Assembly: GCA_002493905.1 (NCBI GenBank)
Contig: DLAJ01000017.1
Coordinates: forward strand, 62,001-126,000
DNA: 64,000 nucleotides
Direction: 5' to 3'
From: Lachnospiraceae bacterium UBA7050
GTDB taxonomy: Bacteria > Bacillota > Clostridia > Lachnospirales > Lachnospiraceae
The notes beneath the pieces were generated by a model. That model had not been told where the DNA came from and did no database searches. It was given only the letters and a program-made list of their open reading frames with translations. Numbering within the stretch: position 1 is the stretch's first letter; every line of letters begins with the position of its first letter. A program made the translations under genes and the position numbers. Shown in pieces: positions 25,655-34,656 of this stretch.

Positions 25655-26801
25655 AGTTGTCATTCCCGGAGGGATGACTGCAGCAGGCGTGATCCTGTAT
25701 GGCTTAGAAACGGCGGAGCAGATCAGGACAGGCGTTCTTATGGGGCTGCTTTTGCTGCTGATTCAGTTTGTCAAGGCGAGAAGCCGGATTGTAAAAGATT
25801 ATCTTTACGACAACGACGAACATCCGAACCGCTTTACAATGGTGTTTCTGCTTTTGTTTGGATTATCCTGTCTGTTTCCACTGTTTACGCAGATGGGATG
25901 GCCGTTTTTGAGTGTCGCGGTTGCGCTGACGCTGTTCAGTAATGCGTTGATCGGCATGGTGTCCTTTACGGCACTTCTCACGGCTGCCTGCCTGCTTGCG
26001 GCGGCTCCGGTACACGTTTTCGTGATGTATCTGATATGCGGGATCTGCGCAGTTACCCTGTTTTCTGTGCTGGATGACAGTTTTCGCGTAGAAATGCCGA
26101 TCATCCTTTCCTGTCTTGTATATATTACGAGCATGTGCGCCAATACGGTGATCGTCCGTAACAGCAATCTTTCGTTTGAGATGTTTGTCATACCTGTCAT
26201 CAGCTTGTTTTTGAATGTTGTGCTGATGCTGATGCTTTTGTGGTATATTAACACAAGAGTCGTGCGGCGTGAAAAAAACCGCTATGTTGAGATCAATGAT
26301 CCCGAATATGCCCTGATGGCGCGCATCAAAGAAAAAGGCATGACTTATTATTATCATGCGATTCATACTGCGTATCTGTGCAATAAGATTGCATCGCGGA
26401 CGAGCGTGGATACGGATATTGTACGTGCGTGCGGCTTTTATCATGAGGCAGGGATTCTCCTTGGAGAAAATACAAAAGAAAATCTGATGGCGGTTGTACG
26501 CGTAGAATATAAATTTCCGCCGGAGGTCTGCGATATTCTGGTCGAGTATAAGAAAAATGGGAGATTTAAGCATAAGGAAACCGCGGTACTGTACATGTCG
26601 GCAATGGTCGTGGATACACTGATGGAACTGTTTGCGGAAGATCCAAAGGCAAAGGTGAATTATAAAGAACTGATCGAAGAGATGTTTCATAAACAGACGG
26701 TAAAAGGCCGATTTTTGGAATGTGATATTTCGATACATGATATGACACAGATGAAAAAGATACTGATGGAGGAAAATCTCTATTATGATTTTTTACGTTG
26801 A
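25566..26801 (+). CDS. Short YqfF/PgpH-like protein with degenerate HD domain
   Basis: By position (between phoH and ybeY) and sequence this is the homologue of YqfF/PgpH, the cyclic-di-AMP phosphodiesterase. But it has 411 residues against about 700 or more: the extracellular 7TMR-HDED domain is missing, leaving a basic N terminus, seven or so helices (about 40-235) and an HD-like domain (about 250-400). In that domain the HD pair reads His293-Glu294 (FYHEAG) instead of HD, and the following HxGK and second-His positions are not conserved. Likely a pseudoenzyme, binding or structural. Start 25566 is the outermost; 25575 is also possible. Confidence 0.8.
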   Translation: MKPMKKKNSIEQKEKHTGKKAAALLRGAAEVVIPGGMTAAGVILYGLETAEQIRTGVLMGLLLLLIQFVKARSRIVKDYLYDNDEHPNRFTMVFLLLFGLSCLFPLFTQMGWPFLSVAVALTLFSNALIGMVSFTALLTAACLLAAAPVHVFVMYLICGICAVTLFSVLDDSFRVEMPIILSCLVYITSMCANTVIVRNSNLSFEMFVIPVISLFLNVVLMLMLLWYINTRVVRREKNRYVEINDPEYALMARIKEKGMTYYYHAIHTAYLCNKIASRTSVDTDIVRACGFYHEAGILLGENTKENLMAVVRVEYKFPPEVCDILVEYKKNGRFKHKETAVLYMSAMVVDTLMELFAEDPKAKVNYKELIEEMFHKQTVKGRFLECDISIHDMTQMKKILMEENLYYDFLR

Positions 26802-27294
26802 TATGGAAGCAGAGTGCGAATTCCCGTTTTCTCCTGAAGAAGTCGGGCTGCAGGCGGCGGAAGCAATACTAGAGATGGAAGGATGTCCGTATGAGGCGGC
26901 GGTCAGCCTGCTCATTACAGATGATGCCGGGATTCATGAACTGAACCGGAAATTCCGCGGGGTGGACAAGCCGACGGATGTATTGTCTTTTCCAAATCTG
27001 GACTATGAAACGCCCGGTGATTTTTCAAAAGCAGAAGAGCTGTCCGCTGATTGCTTTGAGCCGGACACGGGCGTTTTGAATCTGGGAGATATTGTCATTT
27101 CGGGGGAGCGCGTCTTTGCCCAGGCACGGGAATATGGGCATAGCGTAAAACGGGAATTTGCTTTTTTAATCGCACATTCGATGCTTCATCTGTGCGGATA
27201 TGACCATATGGAGTCTGACGAAGCGGCGGTTATGGAACGCAAACAGGAGCAGGCGCTGAATGCGCTTCACATTACAAGAGAAGAGGAAGATTAG
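26785..27294 (+). CDS. ybeY: Endoribonuclease YbeY
   Basis: Zinc-dependent single-strand RNase for 16S rRNA 3' end maturation and ribosome quality control. 169 residues. Zinc motif HSMLHLCGYDH near 130-140 (H-x3-H-x5-H), preceded by the DKPTDVLSFP signature near 62-71 and LGDIVIS near 96-102. Overlaps the upstream gene by 17 bp. In Bacillus dgkA, cdd and era come next; here a flippase follows instead. Confidence 0.96.
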   Translation: MIFYVDMEAECEFPFSPEEVGLQAAEAILEMEGCPYEAAVSLLITDDAGIHELNRKFRGVDKPTDVLSFPNLDYETPGDFSKAEELSADCFEPDTGVLNLGDIVISGERVFAQAREYGHSVKREFAFLIAHSMLHLCGYDHMESDEAAVMERKQEQALNALHITREEED

Positions 27295-27297
27295 CGC

Positions 27298-28908
27298 ATG
27301 ATGGATCTGAAAAAACAAAAGAGAAGCGTGAATGTGATGCTGACCGTCACCTATGTCGTGATCCTGTTTCGGCTGATCCCAGTCCATTTTGCGATTGGGG
27401 ATATGGGCGCCGGGATTTTTGCGGCGGCATATTTATTATATATTCTTTATGACTATTTTGTACGGGAGGTTTTTGCCGGAAATCTGACAAGGCTGATGAA
27501 TGCAAAAGTGAAGCGCGAGCAGTATCAGGATGCGGAACAGGCGTTTGATCTCGCAATGTTTTTGTCGCTTGGGGCCGGGCTTTTTATGGCGCTGCTCGTG
27601 TTCCTCTCAGCGCCGGTACTTGCTGGAAAGCTGCTTGGGATTACTCAGGCAGAAAAGGTTCTGCGCTATCTGGCTCCTGCATTCTGCTTTGCAACGGTTT
27701 CCGCCTCGTTTTCCGCATATCTGAAAGGAATGGGGGAACATATTAACGATTCCATTGTCCGCCTGGGGACGGAGCTTCTTGTGACGCTTCTTAGTATTGT
27801 CCTGTCGGGACTGCTTTTCCGAAAGGGAGAAGCGGTCGGCGCGCTGCTTAAACAGGATGCATTTGCCGGAATCTATGGTGCGCAGGGATGTGCGCTGGCA
27901 GTCAGCATTGGCACATTTTTATGTATGTTGATTTATTTCCTTCTCTATCTGCAGATGAAAGTATCCATGAAGCGGAGACTGATCAAGGATACGCAGAGCC
28001 GGTTTGAGCCGGATGCTGTTTATGCAAGGTATCTCTATATATCGTCCCTGCTTCAATACTTAAACATGATGCTTCTGCCGCTTTTTCTACTTTTGGAAGA
28101 ACGTATTTTAATCCGGAAGCTGAAAGCGGCGGCAGTGCCGGAACGAATCATTGCAGGGACATGGGGCGTTTATGCAGGAGCCGTACTGCCGCTTCTGCTT
28201 TTGCCGATCATCGCGTCGTGTATGGGAGCACGCGGCACATGGAACAGCTATAAACGTGCATTAGCAAGGGACGAGAGGAAATTTGTGAGGGATACGATAC
28301 AGACGAAAATGAGGCGTTTCTGTCTCATCTATTCGCCGATTGCCGTGTTTGTGCTGGTCTTTGCCTCGCCGCTGCTTCGATTTTTTTATGGGGAACAGGG
28401 GCAGCTCTGCGCAGGGGCGCTGAGCGTTGGGGCGCTTTCCATATTTTTCTGTGGATTTGGTTTTATACTGATGCAGGTTCTGCTTGGACTGGAAAAACCG
28501 CTCTATATCCTTGCCATTCATGCAGCTGGATTTGTGTTGCATCTGGCTGCGCTGGAAATTTTTGTAAAGCCGGGTGACAACGATTATATGGGACTTGGCA
28601 TTGCTGTTCTGATTTCGTCTCTTGTAATAGCGGCGGCATACGGATTTGTTATTTCCATGCAGCTCAATTATCGTCATCATGTATTAAGTATTGCAAAGCC
28701 GCTGATCAGCGCGGCAGGAGCCGGACTGGTCGGGTTTATTGTTGTCAGGCTGGCGGGAGGCGCGCTTGGGAACCTGCTTACGCTGCTGATCGGGGGGATG
28801 CTGTTTTTGATTGTTTATCTTGTGTTGATTGTTTTTTTACGCGGACTTACAAGAAAAGAAATTTCTAAAATTCCGGGCGGTGAATTTATTATGAGAATGC
28901 TCTATTAG
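27298..28908 (+). CDS. Polysaccharide/lipid-linked precursor flippase, SpoVB/MurJ-like
   Basis: Integral membrane protein of the MOP superfamily (MATE/polysaccharide transport). 536 residues with 12-14 hydrophobic helices beginning VNVMLTVTYVVILFRLIPVHF, a family-typical GAGIFAAAYLLYILYDYF and paired Gly-rich helices. SpoVB and related proteins move lipid-linked cell-wall or capsule precursors across the membrane; the exact substrate is not predictable. Starts 3 bp after ybeY. Its last codons and the next 45 bp are repeated about 1.67 kb downstream (see repeats). Confidence 0.8.
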   Translation: MMDLKKQKRSVNVMLTVTYVVILFRLIPVHFAIGDMGAGIFAAAYLLYILYDYFVREVFAGNLTRLMNAKVKREQYQDAEQAFDLAMFLSLGAGLFMALLVFLSAPVLAGKLLGITQAEKVLRYLAPAFCFATVSASFSAYLKGMGEHINDSIVRLGTELLVTLLSIVLSGLLFRKGEAVGALLKQDAFAGIYGAQGCALAVSIGTFLCMLIYFLLYLQMKVSMKRRLIKDTQSRFEPDAVYARYLYISSLLQYLNMMLLPLFLLLEERILIRKLKAAAVPERIIAGTWGVYAGAVLPLLLLPIIASCMGARGTWNSYKRALARDERKFVRDTIQTKMRRFCLIYSPIAVFVLVFASPLLRFFYGEQGQLCAGALSVGALSIFFCGFGFILMQVLLGLEKPLYILAIHAAGFVLHLAALEIFVKPGDNDYMGLGIAVLISSLVIAAAYGFVISMQLNYRHHVLSIAKPLISAAGAGLVGFIVVRLAGGALGNLLTLLIGGMLFLIVYLVLIVFLRGLTRKEISKIPGGEFIMRMLY

Positions 28909-28955
28909 GAAATTCCAGACTGACAGAACGTGAACTGTCAATATTGTGCAAAAGG
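28891..28955 (+). repeat. Left copy of 65-bp imperfect direct repeat
   Basis: Covers the final codons and stop of the flippase gene. Blocks at 28891-28914 and 28932-28955 match the right copy at 22/24 and 20/24 positions with equal spacing. Confidence 0.75.
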
Positions 28956-29018
28956 CAACAGGGTGTGGTACAATGTATGGTGATCTGTGGGATACGGATA
29001 AAGCCGGGAGGGATAAGA

Positions 29019-30338
29019 ATGTTGAAAAAAAGAGGAATATTTTTGTTGACGGCAGTTATCAGCCTAATGCTTGCGGCCTGTGGGGATTCTAAAGATGCAG
29101 CAGAAAAGACGGCATCTGGCGGCACCGGGGAAAATACAAGCACGGAAACAATTATTGAAACAGAGAATCTTCCGGCTTCTCAGGAATACATTTCAGAAGA
29201 CGGTGCATATAAGGTAATTTTGCTTGAGGGACTGACGCAGACAGACATGCAGATTCAGGTGGGAACAACCATGATGGAACTGGATGGAGGCTCTGAACGG
29301 ACAGGATTTTCGAGTATTTTTATGGGAAGTCCTAAATTCAATATTCCGGGGAATCCGGATGGTATTGAAAATTTGGAGGATTATGCGGATTATATCACAA
29401 ATCTGTTCTTGGACGGTTCCGGTGTGACAGTGAGCTGGAAAGAAACAGATGCTCCATCCGTTGAAGGTTTCGAGCGGTGTCTGGCAAGAGAAGGCACTGC
29501 GCGGGCCGGTACGGGCAGAGGACAGGCTTACGCATGCTATATGGAGTCGGAAAGCTGCTATTTGACAGTGATTATTTTGGGAAATGATGATGATGTGGAA
29601 GAGGCCAGACAAGTCATTTCTTTGGAAATTTTAGACGGGGCGGCAGCCCAGGGAGGAACCAGGGACTTTATTATCAGTATGACAGCGGTGCTTGATTCTG
29701 TGAACGGAGCAAATGTTCGGGAGAACTTTAAGATGCTGGTGGATATGGGGGCAGATGAGGAGCAGCTTGAAGAATTGGCATTGCAGGCAAGGCTAAGTCT
29801 GTCAAACAGCTGGGGAATAGTGGATACCGCCGGCTTGTTGGAAATGGCGGACTGGCTGATGAATGAGGGGCATAATCAGGAAGCATTGGAGCTGCTTCAG
29901 GCATGTGGCGGAACCAATGAGACCGACCGCAGCGCCTTTGAAGCCGGCCTTCGGGAACAGAGCCTAAGTGAGGAAACCTGCATTTATCTTCTGGCGGCCT
30001 ATGACGCGTGGTCCGCTTATGGGAACGGAGCGATTGCTGCTTGGGATTTAAGCCGGGTAGGTACCATTATGAGTTTTGGCTATGCGGCCGGTTACTGTAC
30101 CTATGAGGAAGCTATGGACAAAATATTGGAAGCGGCTGAAAAGGCGCAGCAGCTTTTTGGCTCATGGGAAGATTTTAATAGGAGTTATCTTTACGGTTAC
30201 TCCTATTGGTCGGAGGAATCCCTGGACGATTCGGAAAGCAGCGCAGCAGAGCGTGCGGAGCTGGTGAACGGCATGGAATCCCAGACCAATGGTCCTTTTT
30301 CTATAGATTGGAATATGGAGCTTAAAAAGGAGTGGTAA
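29019..30338 (+). CDS. DUF1266-containing lipoprotein
   Basis: Predicted surface lipoprotein, function unknown. 439 residues. Signal peptide with lipobox LAAC at 18-21, a Ser/Thr-rich linker, a beta-rich middle domain (about 55-230, SEDGAYKVILLEGL... ISLEILDG), then a helical C-terminal DUF1266 domain (about 265-430) with the typical NSWGI, AAWDLSRVGTIMSFGY and SYLYGYSYWS blocks. GGGAGGG precedes ATG 29019. The whole gene lies between the two 65-bp repeat copies and interrupts an otherwise tight series of genes, which suggests insertion. Confidence 0.85.
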   Translation: MLKKRGIFLLTAVISLMLAACGDSKDAAEKTASGGTGENTSTETIIETENLPASQEYISEDGAYKVILLEGLTQTDMQIQVGTTMMELDGGSERTGFSSIFMGSPKFNIPGNPDGIENLEDYADYITNLFLDGSGVTVSWKETDAPSVEGFERCLAREGTARAGTGRGQAYACYMESESCYLTVIILGNDDDVEEARQVISLEILDGAAAQGGTRDFIISMTAVLDSVNGANVRENFKMLVDMGADEEQLEELALQARLSLSNSWGIVDTAGLLEMADWLMNEGHNQEALELLQACGGTNETDRSAFEAGLREQSLSEETCIYLLAAYDAWSAYGNGAIAAWDLSRVGTIMSFGYAAGYCTYEEAMDKILEAAEKAQQLFGSWEDFNRSYLYGYSYWSEESLDDSESSAAERAELVNGMESQTNGPFSIDWNMELKKEW

Positions 30339-30693
30339 TGATAAACCGCCTTGCATTTTTTTGCGGATACCTGGTGTAAGAGCTTGTAATCCTATGGACG
30401 AATCTGGAACGATTCTTCTGCCGGATGAAGGATTTATTCCCGCGAGCAACGAGCCAAGTGACTGCTTGCAGGCATTTGTGGTGACTGCCGCGAGGGTCAA
30501 ATACCCTGCCCCTTGGGGCGTTTCAATCTTGATGCCCCGCTGCTTGCGGCGGGGTATCTGACTATGAGAATGCTGTATTAGGAGATTATGGAATAATAAA
30601 AAAAGAACTGCCGATACTATGCAAAAGGAGTCGTCAATCGCAAATTTGTGCAGAGACACAGATTTGCAGACTTGGGTAAGAATGGAGATTCTT
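30339..30693 (+). other. 355-bp gap with GC hairpin element and repeat copy
   Basis: No supported gene. From about 30425 to 30558 lies a noncoding block: GCCCCTTGGGGC (perfect 12-bp palindrome around 30508-30519) followed by a hairpin GATGCCCCGC / GCGGGGTATC with an 8-nt loop (about 30531-30558). Similar CCCCGC...GCGGGG blocks recur between genes in clostridial genomes (recollection, not checked). The right repeat copy (30564-30628) and the leader of the next gene follow. An open frame at 30361-30561 is not supported. Confidence 0.6.
30564..30628 (+). repeat. Right copy of 65-bp imperfect direct repeat
   Basis: Contains ATGAGAATGC followed by TGTATTAGG, matching the flippase gene end, and GAACTG...ATGCAAAAGG at the same 41-bp offset as in the left copy. 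Confidence 0.75.
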
Positions 30694-31533
30694 ATGAAGA
30701 ACTTGTATAGGATCGGCATTTTTGTAGTGGTGTGCCTGATTACGGGACTGCTTGCTGTTTATCTTTTTGATCAGTTCGTTCTGAATGTGAAAGACATTGG
30801 AGGAAGACTGCCGCAGGTATATGAAAATCAGGAGGAGCTTGAGGCAAATCAAAATACGCGGGCCTATGCGCTTCCATCGGCGGAACCGTCTGCGGGACAG
30901 GACTTTTATGCGGACCGGCCGGAAGAATTACAGAGGACGGAAGATGAAAACTCGCAGAGTCTGAGTATAGCGGATGATATGCCGGACGACATTGAAGGAA
31001 ACGCGGATGCATCCGGTGGGACTGCTTCGGGTGCATTGGAGGGAAGCGGTACAGAAGGTGCACAGGCGGTTCATACGGAATCTGTGGGCAGTGTGATTAC
31101 AAAAACGACTGTATATGCGATTGAGGAATATCAACGGCAGACACATGAGATTCATATTGTGACAGAGCGCGTTCCGGCGCAGTATGTCGGTATGGATAGA
31201 AAAGCGCTGGAGGAAGCGCTTGCACTTTATCTGGAGTCGCCGTCCTTGAGAGATTTGGAGCGCGGACTGACGGATATACGTCTTGTGAGCTTTTCACCTG
31301 AGAGGGTCATGGTGCGGAAAAGCTATGAAATGCAGCCGGAATACGATTATTATTATTTGACAGAAGAGCAGGGGTTTGTTGTTGTCTATTATCGCAATCT
31401 GGGAACGCTGTTCTGCGAGACGGGAATTGAACTTGAGAATCTGCCGGACCGCCTGCAGAGGGAAATACGGCAGATCAAGACGATTGAGACGGAGGAGGAG
31501 CTTTACGGTTTTTTGGAATCGTACAGCAGTTAA
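30694..31533 (+). CDS. Membrane-anchored protein with BofC-like C terminus
   Basis: 279 residues. One N-terminal helix at about 6-26, an acidic Ser/Gly/Glu-rich linker (about 45-125), then a domain at about 150-275 (KTTVYAIEEYQ, ERVPAQYVGMDR, EQGFVVVYY, ETGIELENLP) that resembles BofC C-terminal domains; BofC in Bacillus dampens sigma-K checkpoint signalling. The similarity is by eye only. ATG 30694 follows GGAG by 7 bases; ATG 30682 is in frame. The gene is 5 bp from the next one and probably co-transcribed. Confidence 0.65.
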   Translation: MKNLYRIGIFVVVCLITGLLAVYLFDQFVLNVKDIGGRLPQVYENQEELEANQNTRAYALPSAEPSAGQDFYADRPEELQRTEDENSQSLSIADDMPDDIEGNADASGGTASGALEGSGTEGAQAVHTESVGSVITKTTVYAIEEYQRQTHEIHIVTERVPAQYVGMDRKALEEALALYLESPSLRDLERGLTDIRLVSFSPERVMVRKSYEMQPEYDYYYLTEEQGFVVVYYRNLGTLFCETGIELENLPDRLQREIRQIKTIETEEELYGFLESYSS

Positions 31534-31538
31534 AACGA

Positions 31539-32813
31539 ATGAAGCGAAGAAGTGTTGCAGTCATCGGGGCAGGAGCGGCAGGCATGATGGCGGCGGTTAC
31601 GGCGGCGCGCGAAGGCGCATCGGTTACGGTTTATGAACACCGAAGCGAAGCAGGACGCAAGCTGTTGATGACAGGAAATGGAAAATGTAATCTTACTAAC
31701 AGGCGTATGGATGCCCGGTATTACTATAGCGGCTGTGCCGAGGGAGAACATATCATCCAGTCGGTACTCGCAGAATTTGATGAGACACAGACGCTTGCAT
31801 TTTTTCATGAGATTGGACTGCTGACCTATGAAAGGGACGGATATGTCTATCCGCAGTCGGAGCAGGCGGTTACTGTTCGGGACGTGCTATTTCGGGAATG
31901 TCTGCTTTCCGGCGTTTTGTTTCACTTCGATACAGATATTTACTCGCTGTTGAATTATGAGAAAAAGACGGGTACCTTTGCCATAGGAAATCAAAAGTAT
32001 GACAGACTGATTCTTGCATGCGGCGGGAAATCTGAGCGGCAGACAGGGTCCGACGGAAGCGGGTATGAACTTGCAAAACGCTTTGGACACCGGATTGGCA
32101 CACCGCTTCCGGGACTTGTGCCTCTATATACAGGCGAGTCAGGATGGGAGCTTCTTACAGGGGTGCGCGCAAAAGCGCGGATTTGTTTGTTTGTGGAAGG
32201 TACAATGGTGAAAGAGTCGTGCGGAGAGCTGCAGTTTACAGCGCAGGGGATCTCCGGAATCCCGGTATTTGAACTAAGCCGGATTGCCGTACATAGCATT
32301 TATGAAGGAAAGCGTGTGGAAGCTGAAATCTGTTTCCTGAATGGCAGGGATCAAGAAGCGGTTCAAAGTCTGGCCGACAGGATGCTTGTAAGGGAAAGCG
32401 TAATGACAGGCGGACAGTTGCAAAACGCTGGATTAAGCCTAAAACAAAAATTGACCGGGTTGGTTAATGACAAAATCCTTGATTTTATTCTGCAAAAGAC
32501 CGGGGGAGAGGGGCTGGCGGAACAGGTGACGCGGTTTTTGTTTTCCTGCCGGATCGCGATCACCGGATACGGGAAGCTGGACCATGCGCAGGTGACAAGC
32601 GGCGGGATTTTGCTTGACGAGGTAAGCGCACAGCTTGAATCACGTTTGTGCAGGGGATTGTTTTTTGCAGGAGAGATGCTGGATGTGGATGGTATCTGCG
32701 GCGGCTATAATCTGCAATGGGCATGGTCGAGCGGGTATGCAGCGGGCAGGGCGGCTGCGGGGGAATATTTCTCGTCGCCTCTTCGCGAAAAGTCGTTCAG
32801 AAATGGAGATTAG
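31539..32813 (+). CDS. BaiN/HI0933-type NAD(P)/FAD-dependent oxidoreductase
   Basis: Flavoprotein of the HI0933/BaiN group; members are linked to reductions such as those of bile acid intermediates, but the substrate here is unknown. 424 residues: FAD fold GAGAAGMMAAV near 9-19, the family hallmark LMTGNGKCNLTN near 43-54, and the C-terminal GEMLDVDGICGGYNLQWA FAD motif. Start ATG 31539 is 5 bp after the upstream gene; the stop is 3 bp from the next flavoprotein gene. Confidence 0.92.
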   Translation: MKRRSVAVIGAGAAGMMAAVTAAREGASVTVYEHRSEAGRKLLMTGNGKCNLTNRRMDARYYYSGCAEGEHIIQSVLAEFDETQTLAFFHEIGLLTYERDGYVYPQSEQAVTVRDVLFRECLLSGVLFHFDTDIYSLLNYEKKTGTFAIGNQKYDRLILACGGKSERQTGSDGSGYELAKRFGHRIGTPLPGLVPLYTGESGWELLTGVRAKARICLFVEGTMVKESCGELQFTAQGISGIPVFELSRIAVHSIYEGKRVEAEICFLNGRDQEAVQSLADRMLVRESVMTGGQLQNAGLSLKQKLTGLVNDKILDFILQKTGGEGLAEQVTRFLFSCRIAITGYGKLDHAQVTSGGILLDEVSAQLESRLCRGLFFAGEMLDVDGICGGYNLQWAWSSGYAAGRAAAGEYFSSPLREKSFRNGD

Positions 32814-32816
32814 TAT

Positions 32817-34550
32817 ATGATCCGGGTTGATCAGATCAAATGCGTGCCGGCACAGGTGACAATGCCGGACGGCAGTATGAATGAAACACTGCTGGTTCAG
32901 AAAACAGCGGCGGTTCTTCGGATTGCGCCATCGGAAATCAAGGCGCTTTTTATTAGGCGGCGCTCCATTGACGCGAGAAAGAAGCCGCAGATTTTTTACA
33001 TATTTAGTGTGGATGTTGTCTTACCGGAGGGGCAGGAGGAGCAGGTCTTAAAGCGGAACCGGAATGCCGCCTGCCGGAAAAGTCCGTGGGTTGAATACGT
33101 TTTTCCAGTTACGGACAGACGTCCGCAGGGTATGCAGGCGCGCCCTGTGATCGTCGGTATGGGACCGGCGGGGCTGTTCTGCGCGTACGAGCTTGCACTG
33201 CACGGTTTCCGGCCGGTTCTGATCGAGCGCGGGAAGGCTGTGGAAGAGCGTACCAAAGATGTTGCGCGTTTTTGGAAGGACGGAGCTTTGGAACCGGATT
33301 CCAATGTGCAGTTCGGCGAGGGAGGCGCGGGCGCGTTTTCCGACGGAAAGCTGAATACCCTGATTAAAGACAGGGACGGCAGATGTGCAGAAGTGCTGCG
33401 TATTTTTTGTAATTATGGTGCAAATCAGGAAATCTGTTATGACCACAAACCACATATCGGTACGGACGCACTTGTTTCAATCGTAAGAAATATGAGGAAT
33501 GCGATTCTCGAACATGGCGGAGAGATTCATTTTGAAACAAAACTGAGCGGTCTTAAAATGTCTGATGGAAAACTGACGGGGATTTCTGTCGTGTGCGGCG
33601 GCAGGGAGCGCGTGATGCCATGTGCCGCCGTTGTACTGGCAATTGGGCACAGTGCCCGGGATACGATACAGATGCTTTATGAGACGGACATTCCGATGGA
33701 GGCAAAGGCGTTTGCGGTCGGGCTGCGCGTGGAGCATCCGCAGGCGCTGATCAATGAAAGCCAGTACGGGTCGGCGGATACCGGAGTGCTTGGTGCGGCA
33801 GCGTATAAATTGACGGCTCAAGCGAAAAACGGAAGGGGTGTGTATACCTTCTGCATGTGTCCGGGCGGTTATGTCGTCAACGCTTCTTCAGAGCCTGACA
33901 TGCTTGCCGTAAACGGCATGAGCTATTCAAAGCGGGATGGTGAAAACGCTAACAGTGCGGTTATTGTTACGGTGGAACCGAAGGATTACGGAGACGGCAG
34001 TCCGCTTTCGGGGATCGCGTTTCAGCGCGATTTAGAGCGCAGGGCATATGAAATCGGAAACGGAAGCATTCCCGTAGAGCGTTATGGGGATTATAAAGCG
34101 GAGGTGCGCGGCGGCTGCGGGGAGGGCAGAACTGTGCAGAGCACGGAGCGCTGCTGCGGTCTGTCAGAAAACAGCGTAGATCAGGCATGGGAACCGTGTA
34201 TCAAGGGAAATTATACTTACGCGAAGGTATCTGATATCCTTCCGAAAGAGCTGGCGGAAGCGTTTGTGGAAGGGATGGAGGCATTCGGCGGGAAGATTCC
34301 CCACTACAACGATGATCGGGCGCTGGTGGAGGGTGTGGAGAGCAGGACGTCCTCTCCGGTCAGAATCCTGAGAAATGAGATGCTTGCGTGTCCGGCGGCA
34401 GATAATCTGTTTCCCTGCGGGGAGGGTGCTGGTTACGCCGGAGGTATTATGTCGGCGGCAATGGACGGTGTACGCGTGGCAGAAGCAGTTGCGGGAAAAA
34501 TAGGAAATTCTAAACATCAAACAGAAAAAAATGTTGAAACTTCGTCATAA
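32817..34550 (+). CDS. COG2509-type FAD-dependent dehydrogenase
   Basis: Uncharacterised flavoprotein family. 577 residues: N-terminal domain of about 100 residues with RRRSIDARKKPQI (conserved in this family), FAD fold VGMGPAGLFCAYELA near 113-127, FGEGGAGAFSDGKLNTLIKD near 163-182, and the C-terminal CGEGAGYAGGIMSAAMDG. Directly follows the BaiN-like gene; both probably form one transcript that ends at the terminator after 34549. Confidence 0.92.
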   Translation: MIRVDQIKCVPAQVTMPDGSMNETLLVQKTAAVLRIAPSEIKALFIRRRSIDARKKPQIFYIFSVDVVLPEGQEEQVLKRNRNAACRKSPWVEYVFPVTDRRPQGMQARPVIVGMGPAGLFCAYELALHGFRPVLIERGKAVEERTKDVARFWKDGALEPDSNVQFGEGGAGAFSDGKLNTLIKDRDGRCAEVLRIFCNYGANQEICYDHKPHIGTDALVSIVRNMRNAILEHGGEIHFETKLSGLKMSDGKLTGISVVCGGRERVMPCAAVVLAIGHSARDTIQMLYETDIPMEAKAFAVGLRVEHPQALINESQYGSADTGVLGAAAYKLTAQAKNGRGVYTFCMCPGGYVVNASSEPDMLAVNGMSYSKRDGENANSAVIVTVEPKDYGDGSPLSGIAFQRDLERRAYEIGNGSIPVERYGDYKAEVRGGCGEGRTVQSTERCCGLSENSVDQAWEPCIKGNYTYAKVSDILPKELAEAFVEGMEAFGGKIPHYNDDRALVEGVESRTSSPVRILRNEMLACPAADNLFPCGEGAGYAGGIMSAAMDGVRVAEAVAGKIGNSKHQTEKNVETSS

Positions 34551-34578
34551 GTTCTTTCCGCAGATGGACTTTTTTTTT
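34549..34578 (+). terminator. Terminator after the flavoprotein gene
   Basis: Stem AAGTTC (34549-34554) / GGACTT (34566-34571) with one G-T pair, followed by nine T residues (34570-34578). It begins within the stop codon of the gene. Confidence 0.6.
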
Positions 34579-34656
34579 GAAATGTGGTAAGGTGGGTAGT
34601 GGCTGAATCAAGGAAATGATTTGAAAAATTTGCAGATTTAGAATGGATAGGAGTTC

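Noticed and set aside
25863..26738. Antisense open frame of 291 codons opposite the yqfF-like gene
   Set aside because: Rich in His/Arg/Gln/Ile as expected for a mirror frame, no ribosome site, no domain; the sense gene is well supported.
30361..30561. 66-codon frame in the gap after the DUF1266 gene
   Set aside because: It runs through the palindromic noncoding element; coding is improbable.
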